Below, in pieces: positions 1 to 10,549 of a DNA stretch of 64,000 nt. Positions within the stretch are counted from its first letter, which is position 1; every line of letters begins with the position of its first letter. This stretch comes from Rosa chinensis (taxonomy: Eukaryota; Streptophyta; Magnoliopsida; Rosales; Rosaceae). The stretch spans positions 7,734,001 through 7,798,000 of the forward strand of contig NC_037094.1 in assembly GCF_002994745.2 (NCBI RefSeq), read 5' to 3'. The position numbers and the translations under genes were made by a program. Below the pieces are notes generated by a model that did not search any database, was not told where the DNA came from, and saw nothing but the letters and a program-made list of their open reading frames with translations.

Positions 1-179
1 TCAAAAAAATATGTCCGGTTCTCATTTTATAAACCACTCCTTTCTCCACTTATCATCCCTAACCTTTTTTCCCTTGCCCTTCTCTCTCTTTAGTTATAAA
101 AGAAAAGAAGAACAAAGTGTAAGCAGTGCCAGAAAATTATGGCAAAGGGAAAAAAAAAGAATGGAAATAGAAATCTTAC

Positions 180-3130
180 AGGATGGAAGTTTATAGAGTT
201 GACTGAGTAAAGAGCATTGTTTTCTCTGTGGCATTTGAAGGTAAAGTTTTTACTATCTTGTCCTTCATCCAGATGCTGCACTCCAACCCTCCCTTCAATT
301 GAACCAACCTGGCAGAGCATAACACCAGAAGCATGATTAATTATTTACAGAATAGACTAGTCCTCAAGCAAAGAGAGAAAAATAGTATGTATGATCTTAT
401 ATATCAGTCTCATAATATAATAGACCTTCAAAAAAAAAACAAGAAGAAAGAAGTAATGAAGCACAGATTGTCATGAAGAGGTATATCATCTGTCTTGAAT
501 AAACATCTGCATATAAGGAACGTTTATTTATCTTCCTTAAGTACGCAGGTAAATTCTTGCAAAACGTTGAAAAGAGAACTATTCATTCAGGCAGCAAAAA
601 GGATTTAAAGTAAGTGTTAATACTTACCAAGAAACCTTGCTTATCAGGAAATGCAGCAACACACCTTGTCTGATACTTCAGGGGTGAAATGATTCTCTTG
701 AACTCAGTCTGTCAGAAATATGATAATCTCTTGAATACTAATGCAGTTTCATGTTGAACAATTCTAAAGCTAGAAGATTCTCCTCAAAGTCCCACAAAAG
801 TTATGTTATTGACTTATTTCTGGAAACGTGGGAGTATATGAATTTGCTGGAAAAAAAAGGCCTCCTTTGATTTTTTAATTGATTCTTGTTCACACCTTCT
901 GAAAATAAAATCTTACCTGTGGACTCTGCAAGTTAAATATGATCAGATTTCTATCTGCTGTTCCAACAACCATTAGAGGGTGTTTCACTGTTAGTGCATA
1001 ACAGCGTTCTGGTAGTTGTTGGGTATGCACTGGATTTGGCTGCCTTAAATCCCAGTACCTGAATATAGGCCGCCAAGATCATATGTTTATAAATAGATAA
1101 CTTGAGATTAAGGCAAAATATAGATCTTTATTTATGAATAAATTTAAGGTGGAAAAACAGTAAAGGACATGAACAGTTAGAAGAAACCGAGTTCTCAGAT
1201 GTATGAGAACTTCAGGTGGCACAGAACAAAACTTAGGATTAGGAGCAAAGGAGAAAAACTTAGAATTACTGCCTATAACCTTCAACTAACAAAGACAAAT
1301 AAACCTATGGTGTATAATTATTTAGATAACTCAAATATTTAAGACCGAACGCTGTGTTTAATTACTTCATAGTCTTGTCCCAGCTGCCTGTGACTAAGAG
1401 CGCCATCTCGGGAATCCAAGCAATCTCTTTTATGGGTGCATCATGCATGGCAACAGTACTCGTATGGCCACCAGACATTAGAGACCACATCTTAACTTGC
1501 CTGTCACAACCTCCAGAGAATACAGCCATCCCATCATCCTTCCATGTTGAGCACAAAACCTACATAGGTTGTCATACATTAGCATTTGTGTACGAAATAT
1601 AAACTGCAGACTGTATTAAACATATGACAGAGAAGTTGGTAGGTCACAAGTACATACATGCAAATGCACATACATGTACAAATCGCTGGGAAATACTGAT
1701 CCTTACTCAATCATGAAGACTCACTTATATATCAGATAATGACAGCACAATTGCACAAACATACATGTTTAAAATCAACACCATATAAAAATTGTACATG
1801 CAATTGTCCTTCATGTCTATTTTCTATACCTATGATCTTGCAAACATGTCTCACACATCCTATTATGTTTCCCTATTCTTTTTGTATGTCTGGTCTTGAT
1901 GCATGAGTAATAATGTCTCAAAGCTAACAGCACAACCTACTATGTTGTGAGCCATCTAGTAGTTAATTAAGACACTATGACTTGAAGGAAAAAGTGAAGA
2001 TTATCTAATATGACAAGGTTCTCTTGAGCTTGGTGAAGCCACGAAACAATTATAGGTTGTACTGGTACAATATGACTGTAACAATAGCTGCGAAAGCCAA
2101 GAATCATATCAGTGGACAATAGTCTCATCTGAACGATGGAGCAGGCAAGGGGGTCAAAAGTTCCAAGTGCAAATTCTACAGGTAAAGGCAGACCATAGGC
2201 ATACACCTGTTAAATCTAAAGTGAACAGGAATCGTAAAATAGTTGCATCTGAAAATCATAACTGACTGTCTCATTGTATTTCACTGTGCATGTCTATAAT
2301 TCCATTACACAATGAAGTTCAGTGAGAAAAATATAGACTTTGGAAATCATGCTTGAAGAAAGAATTCACTATGGTATGTACAAGTTCTTTCTTGAATAGG
2401 TCAACAACAGAGAATTAATGCAGGACAGTCTTAGACTCTTAGCATAGTTGCTTACTTCTTTTATTGACATCAAAGACAACAGTTTAGATAAAAGCCAGAG
2501 TAAAAAATACAATACAACAAGCTAAAATAGAGTAGTAAACTACCGGATGGTCATGCGAAAAGGAGCTCTTCGGCGCAGCAGCAATATTTGTTCCAATTCT
2601 TTGAATATCCCAGCATCGCACCTAAACACAAGCATATCATCAATCACTCACCTGATCATTCCTAAATTCTAATAAGCGGTTGCTAAATCCTAATAATGTT
2701 GTATGTAAATCTTACTTCAGTTACTGTGATTTGCATAAAATTTTAACCTCATACTTCATACTGCTACATATTCGATGGCATAGTCACAGAAATGTCTCAT
2801 TTCTCTGTAATTCTTTACAAATAACTTTCCTAGCAACTAATTAAACAGAATTTAAGCACTTTATACCAAAGAATTACAAAAAATAAGAAGAAAACTAATC
2901 GAAACCTGATTGTCCCAGGAGGTAGAGACCAGAAGGTTCGATTTGGGACTGAAACTGAGGCTTGAAACAGAATCGCTTGGAGGCTGAGCGACCTGTAAAA
3001 TTTCACAATAATCTCACTAAAATAACACAAAATAAAACAATAGAAACGGAAGCAAAAGCAAAACGCAATAACTGAAATCGAATTTTACCTCAAAGGAATT
3101 GTTCGGATTGTGATTCATAAAAGCCGACAT
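180..3130 (-). CDS. RAE1: RAE1-like mRNA export factor, WD40 protein (3' end outside window)
   Basis: RAE1/Gle2 is a seven-bladed WD40 propeller that binds nucleoporins and helps export mRNA from the nucleus. Seven coding exons are readable on the minus strand: 3130-3089, 2992-2906, 2621-2544, 1559-1366, 1058-917, 708-628 and 308-180. All have GT-AG borders and one open frame of about 251 codons. Diagnostic words are STSWDNQVR, FSGGCDRQVKMW, TGSWDKTMKYWD, VVGTADRNLI, VGSIEGRVGVQHLD and NFTFKCHR, which match plant RAE1 almost block for block. The family is about 350 residues, so roughly the last 100 (final blades and C-terminus) should lie left of position 1. The N-terminus is short (MSAFMNHNPNNSFEV) before the first blade. 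A leader intron of about 3354-3146 separates the first 5' UTR exon from the 15-base UTR piece next to the ATG. Family certain; exon ends by eye. Confidence 0.93.
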
Positions 3131-3480
3131 TGAAAATCCTCAACTCTGTATAAAATTTACAGAAAACAAAGCTCATTCATCACACACGTAAAATCAAATT
3201 GCAGGTGAATAAATGAAGCTAAACCTAGGAGATCAATAGGCTAATGACGCAGCGAAAATAGAAGATAAAACAAGATAAAACCTAATGAGTCGTACCGTAT
3301 TAGCCTAATCTGAGATATAACGAAACATAACCGGAGATTAGGGTTTATGAAGTACCTGAGAGATCGGAGACGGTACGGCCGTCGATGTGAGACTCCGGAG
3401 GGTTTTGAAATCGAAGAGCGCTGAGAAATAGAGAGAGAGAAAGGGAAATGTGAGTGAGTGAAACTCTGGAAGGGAGAGGG

Positions 3481-3488
3481 TTATATAT
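3481..3488 (-). promoter_or_regulatory. TATA box of RAE1-like gene
   Basis: Read on the minus strand this is ATATATAA, followed by a GA/CT-rich leader (3420-3470). It sits about 350 bases upstream of the ATG, and the intervening part is explained by a UTR exon plus a leader intron (donor near 3354, acceptor at 3146). Confidence 0.5.
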
Positions 3489-5610
3489 GTGTGTTGAGGT
3501 TAGCGTTCAAATTACGACCAAAGATTAATTAGCTTTAATGGTAAGCTGTAAGAGCCTAAGAGCGCGAGATTTAAATAATAAAGAAATGAAAATTGAAAAT
3601 GAGGGTTGTGAGGGCGGGAGTTGGTCTACAATTTTTTTTTTTTTTTAAATCCACAATATGTCAAAAATGTTGGCGTGCAAAATAAGTCAATAGCTCTGAC
3701 TAAAAAATGGTCAATAGCTTACAAATTTTTTTTTTGGTCGATAATAGCTTACAATAAGCATCTCATTTTCCGTTGTAACGTTGTGCTACAAATTTTCAAG
3801 TGTTTTTTTTAAGTATGGAGAGATGATGAAAACCCAATAGTAAGAGATTTGACAAGCTATTGATAGCTATTTTTATTCTCGTTGGTTGTTGAATTGAATT
3901 TTTTGGGAAGCGGTTGATGATATTTGCATCTTTTACGTAGATGTTGTTGCTGAGGAAATACGTCTTTTATACAGATAATAATTTGGTTTATTTTACAGCA
4001 TGTTAAATAAAATTATTTATATGTGGTTTGAGGAGTGGCCTACTTGACTAATGGAAAATATATGAAAGGATGTTGTATTTGAACGTTATAATTATCAGGG
4101 TCTTGATACCCCGTTGTATGAGTAGATCAGTTATTAATTTTGTGATTCGTCAATCAAGATCGTTTTCCTCCCTTGAGAATAAATTGACTTTGGTTGTTGC
4201 TGCCCTTTGAATTTGGCTTGTCTTTGGGGCTTAGACGGATGATTTTTAATTTCTTTTAATAAGAAGGTCTTAGTTGGACCCCTTCAACCCTCTTGTTCGT
4301 ACCATTAAAGATTTTGGTATTATGTTAATTGAACTGTGTTATAAAGATCATGCTTTATTAATGGTAAGATTAAGAAACATGACAGAAGAGATGTTATGGA
4401 CTTATGGGAATACTCGTGGAACGTAATGGTATCTCAAAATATGCCAAAATTAATTGTTGTATTTGTTCTAATTATCAGAGTCTTGAAATTCTCATGTACC
4501 AGCCACCATTAGCTCACTGTTTATAGAGCACGATTTTCATAATCTAATGACTTTTTTAAGAACTTTTTTTTTTATTTTGAAAAATTTAGTAAAAAACCGG
4601 GTCGTGATTTTTGAGTTCCATCAATTCGAGCAGTGTATAAAAATCATTATGTGATGGTGGAAATTTTGGTGAAAAAAAAAAAACAATAACATGAAAATTT
4701 GGTCAAAATTTTTTTAAAAAAATAAAGGTAAAAAATTGTGTGCTATATATAATCCATAGATTTTGTGTATATGTAGCTAGCTAGACCTAAATATTCGAGG
4801 AGGTTTTAATTTTAGTTTGATATGCACCTTGAATCCTAATGTAGTGGGGAGATATCTAGGTTTGTGCACTATAAATCATAGCCAATTAAATAGGATAATG
4901 ACATATTGGGATTTTAGAAAGTGAAGAGGTAAGTTTTGTTCAAACGATTCATTCGGGCGAGTAGGTCATTGACTCATTTTGATGCCAATACTAGCAAATA
5001 TATAGCAAGTGAAGCTCTGAATTACTTGTTTAGACGTCTCCTAATTGTTCATATAATGTTTAATAGCAAATACAATTCTTGATAGATCCAGAATCCCAGA
5101 TATTAGCTACAAAACCCTCAAAATGATTATGTTAAACCCTTAAATCCTTTCTCATTTGAACTAACAAACCCAAGTACTTGCCAGTGCCTTTATCAACACG
5201 GTGCCTCTATCAACCTGCAAAAGATCAACCAAAACAAAAGATGGGCACAAAATATGTAGAATAGTACTACAACGTACAACAAGAATGTAAATAATTGATT
5301 CCTAATTTTCATGACCTGTATTTAGGATGTAGGAGACAATGATATATATAAACGCATTGTACCACTAAACGTACAGAACATTTGCAAAAATACGTACCAT
5401 ATATGTAATTAAACAAACCCACACCTTTGTATTGAAAGTATCAAGTCTATTTTTTGGACTTGGTTTTCAAATTTGCATTTGGTCATAGTTCGTGTCCGAT
5501 TTTTGTGATAAAATACAATTCGCATAAAACATAAGCCCTTAGTTAGCTAGGGCTTTGCCCAATAATTCAAAGAGATCGATGGAGACTTGAAAGTTGAAAC
5601 TAGCTAGGGT
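3489..5610. other. Gene-free AT-rich stretch between RAE1 and the F-box gene
   Basis: No conserved coding sequence is seen. Long A/T runs are common (3631-3647, 4565-4573, 4673-4683). A diverged dispersed repeat lies at about 4545-4700. The phrase ATTATCAGGGTCTTGA near 4092 recurs imperfectly near 4472, which suggests decayed mobile DNA. The last few hundred bases before 5611 probably include the 3' UTR of the minus-strand F-box gene. Confidence 0.6.
4545..4700. repeat. Diverged dispersed repeat, copy A
   Basis: A poly-T stretch, then AAAAACCGGG, then a block like TCCATCAATTCGAGC followed by AAAAATCATT, recurs in the same order near 30090-30240 (ACCGGG, TCCATCAAATTGAGC, AAAATCAT). The two copies are clearly diverged and no termini are visible, so class is unknown. 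Confidence 0.35.
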
Positions 5611-6750
5611 TTAGGGACGACAGAAATAGGCATACAGATCAGGTTGACCATCGAGGAGAAAACGGAGGTTTCCTCCACAAATGAAAGCTGTCTGAGTAGT
5701 AGCCCCATCAAAGCTTCCAGCATAGTCACCAGTTCGCGTCACATGTTGATGATCTTGTGTCTTTATGTTGTACCAAAAGAGCTCCTTATGATCACCAGAA
5801 AACCTGCTCAACAGAAACCTCTCACCATCAAAGAATAGAGGCCTGGAATTATTCAGAGGAATAGGCTCGGTCGACCAAGAAGAATCCTTCATGAACCAAA
5901 TATTTTGACCATGCCTAAAGCACAGGAAGCCACCCAGTTCCATCAGCGTTATAGCCCCTGGACCACGAATAGAAATCGGAACCCGATAAGTATTATACTC
6001 CTCCTTCACAAGGTCAAAAGTCACAACATGGTACAGATCCATATAATCAACATCTGCCATCAGCCAAGCCACACGAGAATCGCTCAACGACACCATATTA
6101 TAATAACAAAATATATTAACTTGAAGATTACTAGGTGGAAGTTTTGTTATCCTTTTCCATTGGCCTGTTGCTACGCTGCAAACTATAAACTGGATTTTCC
6201 AAATCGGCCGTCTACCAGTTTGCCTCAAAACTAACACCTTTAAGTCATCTTCGTCACAATGATAACCTATTCCATACGTAAAATGCGAGTCTTCTCCTTC
6301 TGGCCATATGGGCTGGGATATGTATCTGTGCTTTGCGATCACCGGGTTCCATACATAGAGGTGCACATAATTACTAGTAGCCTTCCTACACAGAACACCT
6401 AGTAAAACCAATCCATGGCAGACAGTAATGATACGAGTATGAAGCCCAAGTCCATACTCTTCTTCAAGGGAATATATTGGATGCTCGATTTGTTGTTCTT
6501 CCTCTAATGTATCAGCAGAAAAGGAGGCTGCATAGAAGTGATGAAAATCTCCGGACTGAACACCATGGCGTATGAGGGTGAAATCTTTCTTGGAGTTGTT
6601 GATAGAGCGGCGTTGCTGATGCTCTTTAATGAAGTCTTTGCTGTAGATCACAGCCTTCCATAGCTTCGAAACAAAAGAAAATCGGATCAGACCCTTCACA
6701 GGGAGTCGTAACACAATTTCATATATTAGGTCTTGCGGGAGGTACTCCAT
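5611..6750 (-). CDS. F-box protein with F-box-associated (FBA) domain, CPR1-like
   Basis: Single-exon gene of 379 codons. Residues 1-45 form an F-box (LPQDLIYEIVLRLPVKGLIR, then FSFVSKLWKAVI), the surface that binds SKP1 in SCF ubiquitin ligases. Residues of about 110-330 resemble the plant F-box-associated interaction domain, with the landmark words GLVLLGVL, VWNPVIAKH, GIGYHCDEDDLKVLVL, CSVATGQWKRI and GGFLCFRHG. This domain recruits the substrate. The length is typical for the family. The first ATG starts exactly at the F-box, as in most members, so the start is secure. The target cannot be told from sequence. This is one of the largest and fastest-evolving plant families, so no symbol is given. 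The frame is unbroken. The promoter carries a TATA box and a tandem repeat. Confidence 0.9.
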   Translation of the reverse strand: MEYLPQDLIYEIVLRLPVKGLIRFSFVSKLWKAVIYSKDFIKEHQQRRSINNSKKDFTLIRHGVQSGDFHHFYAASFSADTLEEEQQIEHPIYSLEEEYGLGLHTRIITVCHGLVLLGVLCRKATSNYVHLYVWNPVIAKHRYISQPIWPEGEDSHFTYGIGYHCDEDDLKVLVLRQTGRRPIWKIQFIVCSVATGQWKRITKLPPSNLQVNIFCYYNMVSLSDSRVAWLMADVDYMDLYHVVTFDLVKEEYNTYRVPISIRGPGAITLMELGGFLCFRHGQNIWFMKDSSWSTEPIPLNNSRPLFFDGERFLLSRFSGDHKELFWYNIKTQDHQHVTRTGDYAGSFDGATTQTAFICGGNLRFLLDGQPDLYAYFCRP

Positions 6751-6870
6751 TGACTACTGTTTGAGAACCGCTGACACCTAAGAGGGAATAGGGTTTCGAG
6801 ATCTAAAGTGGTCGAGAGAGGAGAGAAACTTTGGTTAGTTGGATATTAACCGATAGAGCTAGTGGCTTGC

Positions 6871-6878
6871 CTTTTATA
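6871..6878 (-). promoter_or_regulatory. TATA box of F-box gene
   Basis: The minus strand reads TCTATAAAAG here, about 120 bases upstream of the ATG at 6750, with a CT/GA-rich leader between. Position and sequence fit a core promoter well. Confidence 0.6.
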
Positions 6879-6890
6879 GAGCATTGCCCC

Positions 6891-6980
6891 TTAATCTATT
6901 AGGAATAGGTAAATGTGACAACTCCTTAATCTATTAGGAATAGGTAAATGTGACAACTCCTTAATCTATTAGGAATAGGT
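6891..6980. repeat. 35-bp tandem repeat, 2.6 copies, in the F-box promoter
   Basis: The unit begins TTAATCTATTAGGAATAGGT and continues AAATGTGACAACTCC. Copies start at 6891, 6926 and 6961, and the third copy breaks off after 20 bases. The copies look identical, so the duplication is recent. It lies immediately upstream of the TATA box of the F-box gene. Confidence 0.9.
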
Positions 6981-7123
6981 ATTATATTCCTTTTATCTTT
7001 AACTCCTTTAATCTGATAGGTGTAGGAAAATTCTTTAGTTTTGCATCTTTTCCTACTGAATTATCATTTTCTGCCTCTCATTCTTCAATAGCCATCTTTT
7101 TTCCAGTTCACTCTTGCCACTAG

Positions 7124-7132
7124 ACACACACA

Positions 7133-7222
<90 letters not shown>
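7124..7222. repeat. Compound (AC)n(CT)n microsatellite
   Basis: About five AC units run straight into about 44 uninterrupted CT units. This is the longest microsatellite in the window. It also explains an artificial Arg-Glu repeat frame on the minus strand. Confidence 0.97.
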
Positions 7223-7226
<4 letters not shown>

Positions 7227-8545
7227 TCTAATGGCGCTTTTCATTTTCTGATTCTCCTCCGAAAGGTTTGGTCGCCCTTTTGCATCAACTATTTCCTTTT
7301 TAGTTATTTGTTAGAATCGGTCATGTATAAATGTGGTTTCCGTGGCTCACTTTCGAGTCTTTATAAATTTTAAGCTTCCAATTTCAACAAATAATGTGTG
7401 TCATGACAAATTATGCCTAAAACGGATTCCATTGAACTTTGGACGTCCAATTTAATTCCAACACCCCATTTAGAAGTAAAAGAATGGTAGAGGCTAGGTG
7501 ATTGATTTGCTCGATGTTTGAAGTCTCGATAAATTTCGAGGTTCAATTATTAATGAACAATATCTTCTTCTTTTTTTGAAAAGTAATGAACAATATGTTA
7601 TAATGAAGAAGTTTATTGCTAGGGAAATTATTTTGAGATTGTTAGGCATCCTAAATTTTGTAAAAGGCATGTTGGCTTTTTAGTTTTGTTTATGTTGTTT
7701 TTTGGGATTTTGCCTCCATTATATAAAAAAATAATAAACAAAAAAGAAGATTAAAAAGGAAAGAAGTTGATGGATGGATTGCAAAAATTATGTCCTAACC
7801 GTCCGGCCTTCTTTAATTTAATTTTCTATGTCTAATTTGATCAGTTCGTATACCTCATTTAGGATACAAACGTGATATACCAAGATACCAAAATGACAAT
7901 TTTTTTTTTTTTTTTTAGAATTATTTTCATCAAAATGACAATCATTTGATATAACTAAAATGAAAATTATGAAAAGAAAAAGGAAAAAAAATTAACATTT
8001 TGAGGACAAAAAAAGAAAATAAAAATACTCATGACCCATATATATAAAAAGGAGATAATAGCAAATCAACAAAAGCAGTTTTTTTCTGGTAATGAGTAAT
8101 GACTGCATATTTTCAGTTTTTTTTTTAATATAAAATCTTTCCTTATTAAAAAGAATACGAAAAATCATCTAAATGTCTAATTTGTAAAAATAACCTGAAA
8201 TTACTCAAATAAATTTTAACATAGCACTTGCTTATTTTGGTCTGTCAAAGAAAAGTGGGCCTCAAAACCCAGATGAAAATTTGCAATGGTAAGCAGCCCA
8301 AAACCGATTCTGACTTTAACATATGGGACTTCTTTTTTCTTTTTTTTGAAAAGTTAACATATGGGACTTCAAAAACAACTGAAATTCTTCTTAAAGAGGC
8401 CGTAGTCCTCCATAACCACCGCAAACAAGTTTGCAGTGTGGTTTTCGGAGATGAGAGTACGGATGGGAGATGTGGGGCCCTCACGCGTTGCAAAGGCGTG
8501 TCGCCCGACAACCACTACCTCTCCCTGTCTCTCTATCTCCCTCCC
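7223..8545. other. Gene-free stretch
   Basis: AT-rich, with poly-T/poly-A runs near 7901 and 8118. I see no conserved coding sequence and no clear transposon ends. The last part is the probable promoter of the gene starting at 8657. Confidence 0.5.
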
Positions 8546-8557
8546 TATATATATAAA
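8546..8557 (+). promoter_or_regulatory. TATA box of the gene at 8657
   Basis: TATATATATAAA lies about 100 bases before the ATG. A pyrimidine-rich (CTCT) leader follows, as is common in plant core promoters. Confidence 0.5.
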
Positions 8558-8656
8558 CCCACAATTTGTCTCTCACCGTCTCACAATTCAAAAGCAAATT
8601 TTCTCTGTTCTTCTTCCCCTCTACCTCACCGAGTCCCCCTCTCTCTCTCTCAACCT

Positions 8657-9391
8657 ATGGACGCCGCCTCCATGTCTCTCGATTCCCCCCGCACTCCCCC
8701 ACGCTCACGCTCGTCCCTGATGGAGGATGATGCTGAGGTGGACGCTCAGATTTTATGTCTGAGCCAGGGCTTGGGCCACATCGTCCAAACCGTTGAGCAT
8801 CTCCGTCGGAGCACTGAAGCTCGCCGTCGTCGCCTCTCGGTCTCTCCAACTGCGCCACCACCACTCGCGTAAGTATCGAATCCGTGTATTTGAGTCAGTC
8901 TATTTGAGTCCTCGTAGAGTCTATTTGATCATAGAGTGAGCTCACTGTCTCCCTTGGTTCTGAATAGATCTCCCTTGGTTCTTGAGCTAATTGCACAGCA
9001 AGCGACGGATCTGGACAAGCATATCCTTCACCTGAAGGCTTCGCTGGACATCGGCATTCTCCAAGGAGGCGTGACACCACTCACACTTGCCCCCCTTCCT
9101 GCGGTGAGGCTGTGGACCAGTTTCTTAGCTGTTCAGTGCAACATGAATTTGCTGGGCGAGCTGCTAAGCCGTCTCAACACTGGGACTGTTTTCGTTGCGG
9201 AGGACGGGACTCCAGTGGTTTACCAGACTGTTGGAAATATCGAAGATGTCCAGTTGCTGAAGAGGCTGAGTGACGGTGGCTTCTGCACTCCACATGCCAT
9301 CTGCCGAGATTTTCTTACCAACGCAGAGTTTGCTGCCATCCATGAGTTTGCTGCCATCCATGACTTACTCATGGATAGGTGCCAGCACTAA
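8657..9391 (+). CDS. Unrecognised two-exon gene, 211 aa
   Basis: I do not recognise the family. Exon 1 (8657-8868) ends at a perfect GTAAGT donor. Using the AG at 8966-8967, exon 2 (8968-9391) continues in one frame to TAA and gives 211 residues. The N-terminal 70 residues are Ser/Pro/Arg-rich (MDAASMSLDSPRTPPRSRSS, later EARRRRLSVSP). The rest is mostly helical with Leu-rich stretches (VLELIAQQATDLDKHILHLK, LLGELLSRLN). Near the C-terminus an 18-bp direct duplication (9326-9361) gives EFAAIH twice. A TATA box and CT-rich leader precede it. An AG/GT pair after the stop (9399-9400) and a TTCAG before 9766 suggest the transcript may be spliced onward into the copia relic. It could be a young or TE-derived gene. 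The in-frame splice supports it being real; function is unknown. Confidence 0.5.
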
Positions 9392-9780
9392 ATACCAGGT
9401 ATGGTTTCCATATTCTTTTTGTTTCTTCAGTTTTGTTCTCATCATGTTTTTGTTTTCTTCGAGTCTCACAGTTTGACACAATCTCTATGTAATCGTATAT
9501 TTGAGATGCTTGGATTTGACATGTATCGTCTGTGCCTTTTTGTTGCCCTTCACTCAATTGAGAAATTCAGACATGTTGTTCTGCTTGGGTCGTGTTTGTT
9601 TTTTTGTTGGCCTAGTCATTTAATCTAGACATTCAGAGGTGCTGTTCCCATGTACCTCATTCTTTGCCTTTTATTGGCTTCGCATAATCTTCTTTCCTGT
9701 TTATCAAAACGTTACTGATAACCATTGTTTAATCATTTTCACTCCTTATGCTTGTTTTGTTCAGGATCTTTGATCGGGGA

Positions 9781-10012
9781 AGCTAGTGTATCAAGGCCTC
9801 TCTGATGCTGGTCTCTACACCGTCTTCTACTCTTCATCCACTTACCAACTGCTTTTGTTGCTTCTGCTTCCCAATTTTTGTGGCATCAGCGTCTCGGTCA
9901 CCCTTCTGCCAAGATGCTTCATCAACTCACCTCACAAAATCATGTTCGGCTTTTAGGTTCTAGCTCTAGTAGTTTTTGTTCAGATTGTCAACTAGGTAGG
10001 AGATATGAGCTG
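9781..10012 (+). mobile_element. Ty1-copia relic: gag-pre-integrase fragment
   Basis: The text LVYQGLSDAGLYTVF leads into a poly-Leu stretch. After a +1 shift it becomes WHQRLGHPSAKMLHQL and then CSDCQLGR. These are the hallmarks of the copia gag-pre-integrase region: the WHxRLGHPS motif and a C-x2-C knuckle. The frameshift and the absence of flanking gag or integrase show that it is a truncated relic. It lies just downstream of the 8657 gene and just before the left direct repeat of the HEATR6 fragment. Confidence 0.75.
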
Positions 10013-10293
10013 TCTTGTGAATAGATGACAGTAGGACTTCATGCCTATAACTGTGAATGAATAGTGGATGTGCTTCAGCCTTACATACTGAATCATGGTG
10101 ACTCTAAGCTAGCTTTTCGGCTACTTGTTCATGAATCTATATGTCAAACAGTAATTTTTTTGTTCTGGTTACAAGTTTGCATTGCATATCTGCTCTTAAC
10201 TTGAGATGCTTTTGAGAAATATTTCTAATCACTGTTCTTCCTTTGCTAATCTATTGAGGGGTTCTTTCTCTTTCTTTTTTTCCTATCTCTAGT

Positions 10294-10549
10294 AAGTATT
10301 CGTCCCTTTCTTCTAATCTGCTAAGCTCATGGCAAAGAAGATAAAAAGTCCTTGCAACCCAGAATACTATATATATGTTAAAAAGCAACTAGTACATATA
10401 CATGTACATGTTTTACATCTTGATCAGTAAGAAGTACATTAGTGACTTCGCTTCTGATATCCATTCACTACAAGAGCACACAGAAATTGGACGCGCACAC
10501 ATTAAAGAATGATTAGGCATTGAAGATCTAATAGTAAGGTTAAAAATGA
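10294..10549. repeat. Left direct repeat flanking the HEATR6 fragment
   Basis: It begins AAGTATTCGTCCCTTTC and ends AAGGTTAAAAATGA. The partner at 13127-13354 has about 10% substitutions by eye, plus one gap of about 28 bases near the right end. The last base abuts the first base of the HEATR6-like fragment. It does not have TG...CA ends, so it is not an ordinary LTR. About 270 bases of ordinary sequence separate it from the copia relic on its left. Confidence 0.85.

Noticed and set aside
2050..2260. Intron-encoded box C/D snoRNA in RAE1 intron 3
   Set aside because: Fragments like GATGAGA and CTGA occur, but no properly spaced C/D pair with a terminal stem.
7053..7244. Minus-strand frame with an Arg-Glu repeat
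   Set aside because: Translation of the CT microsatellite only.
8228..8656. In-frame upstream extension of the gene at 8657 (an ATG at 8228 gives 214 codons to 8872)
   Set aside because: It runs through the TATA box and CT-rich leader and has no conserved look. The ATG at 8657 fits the promoter.
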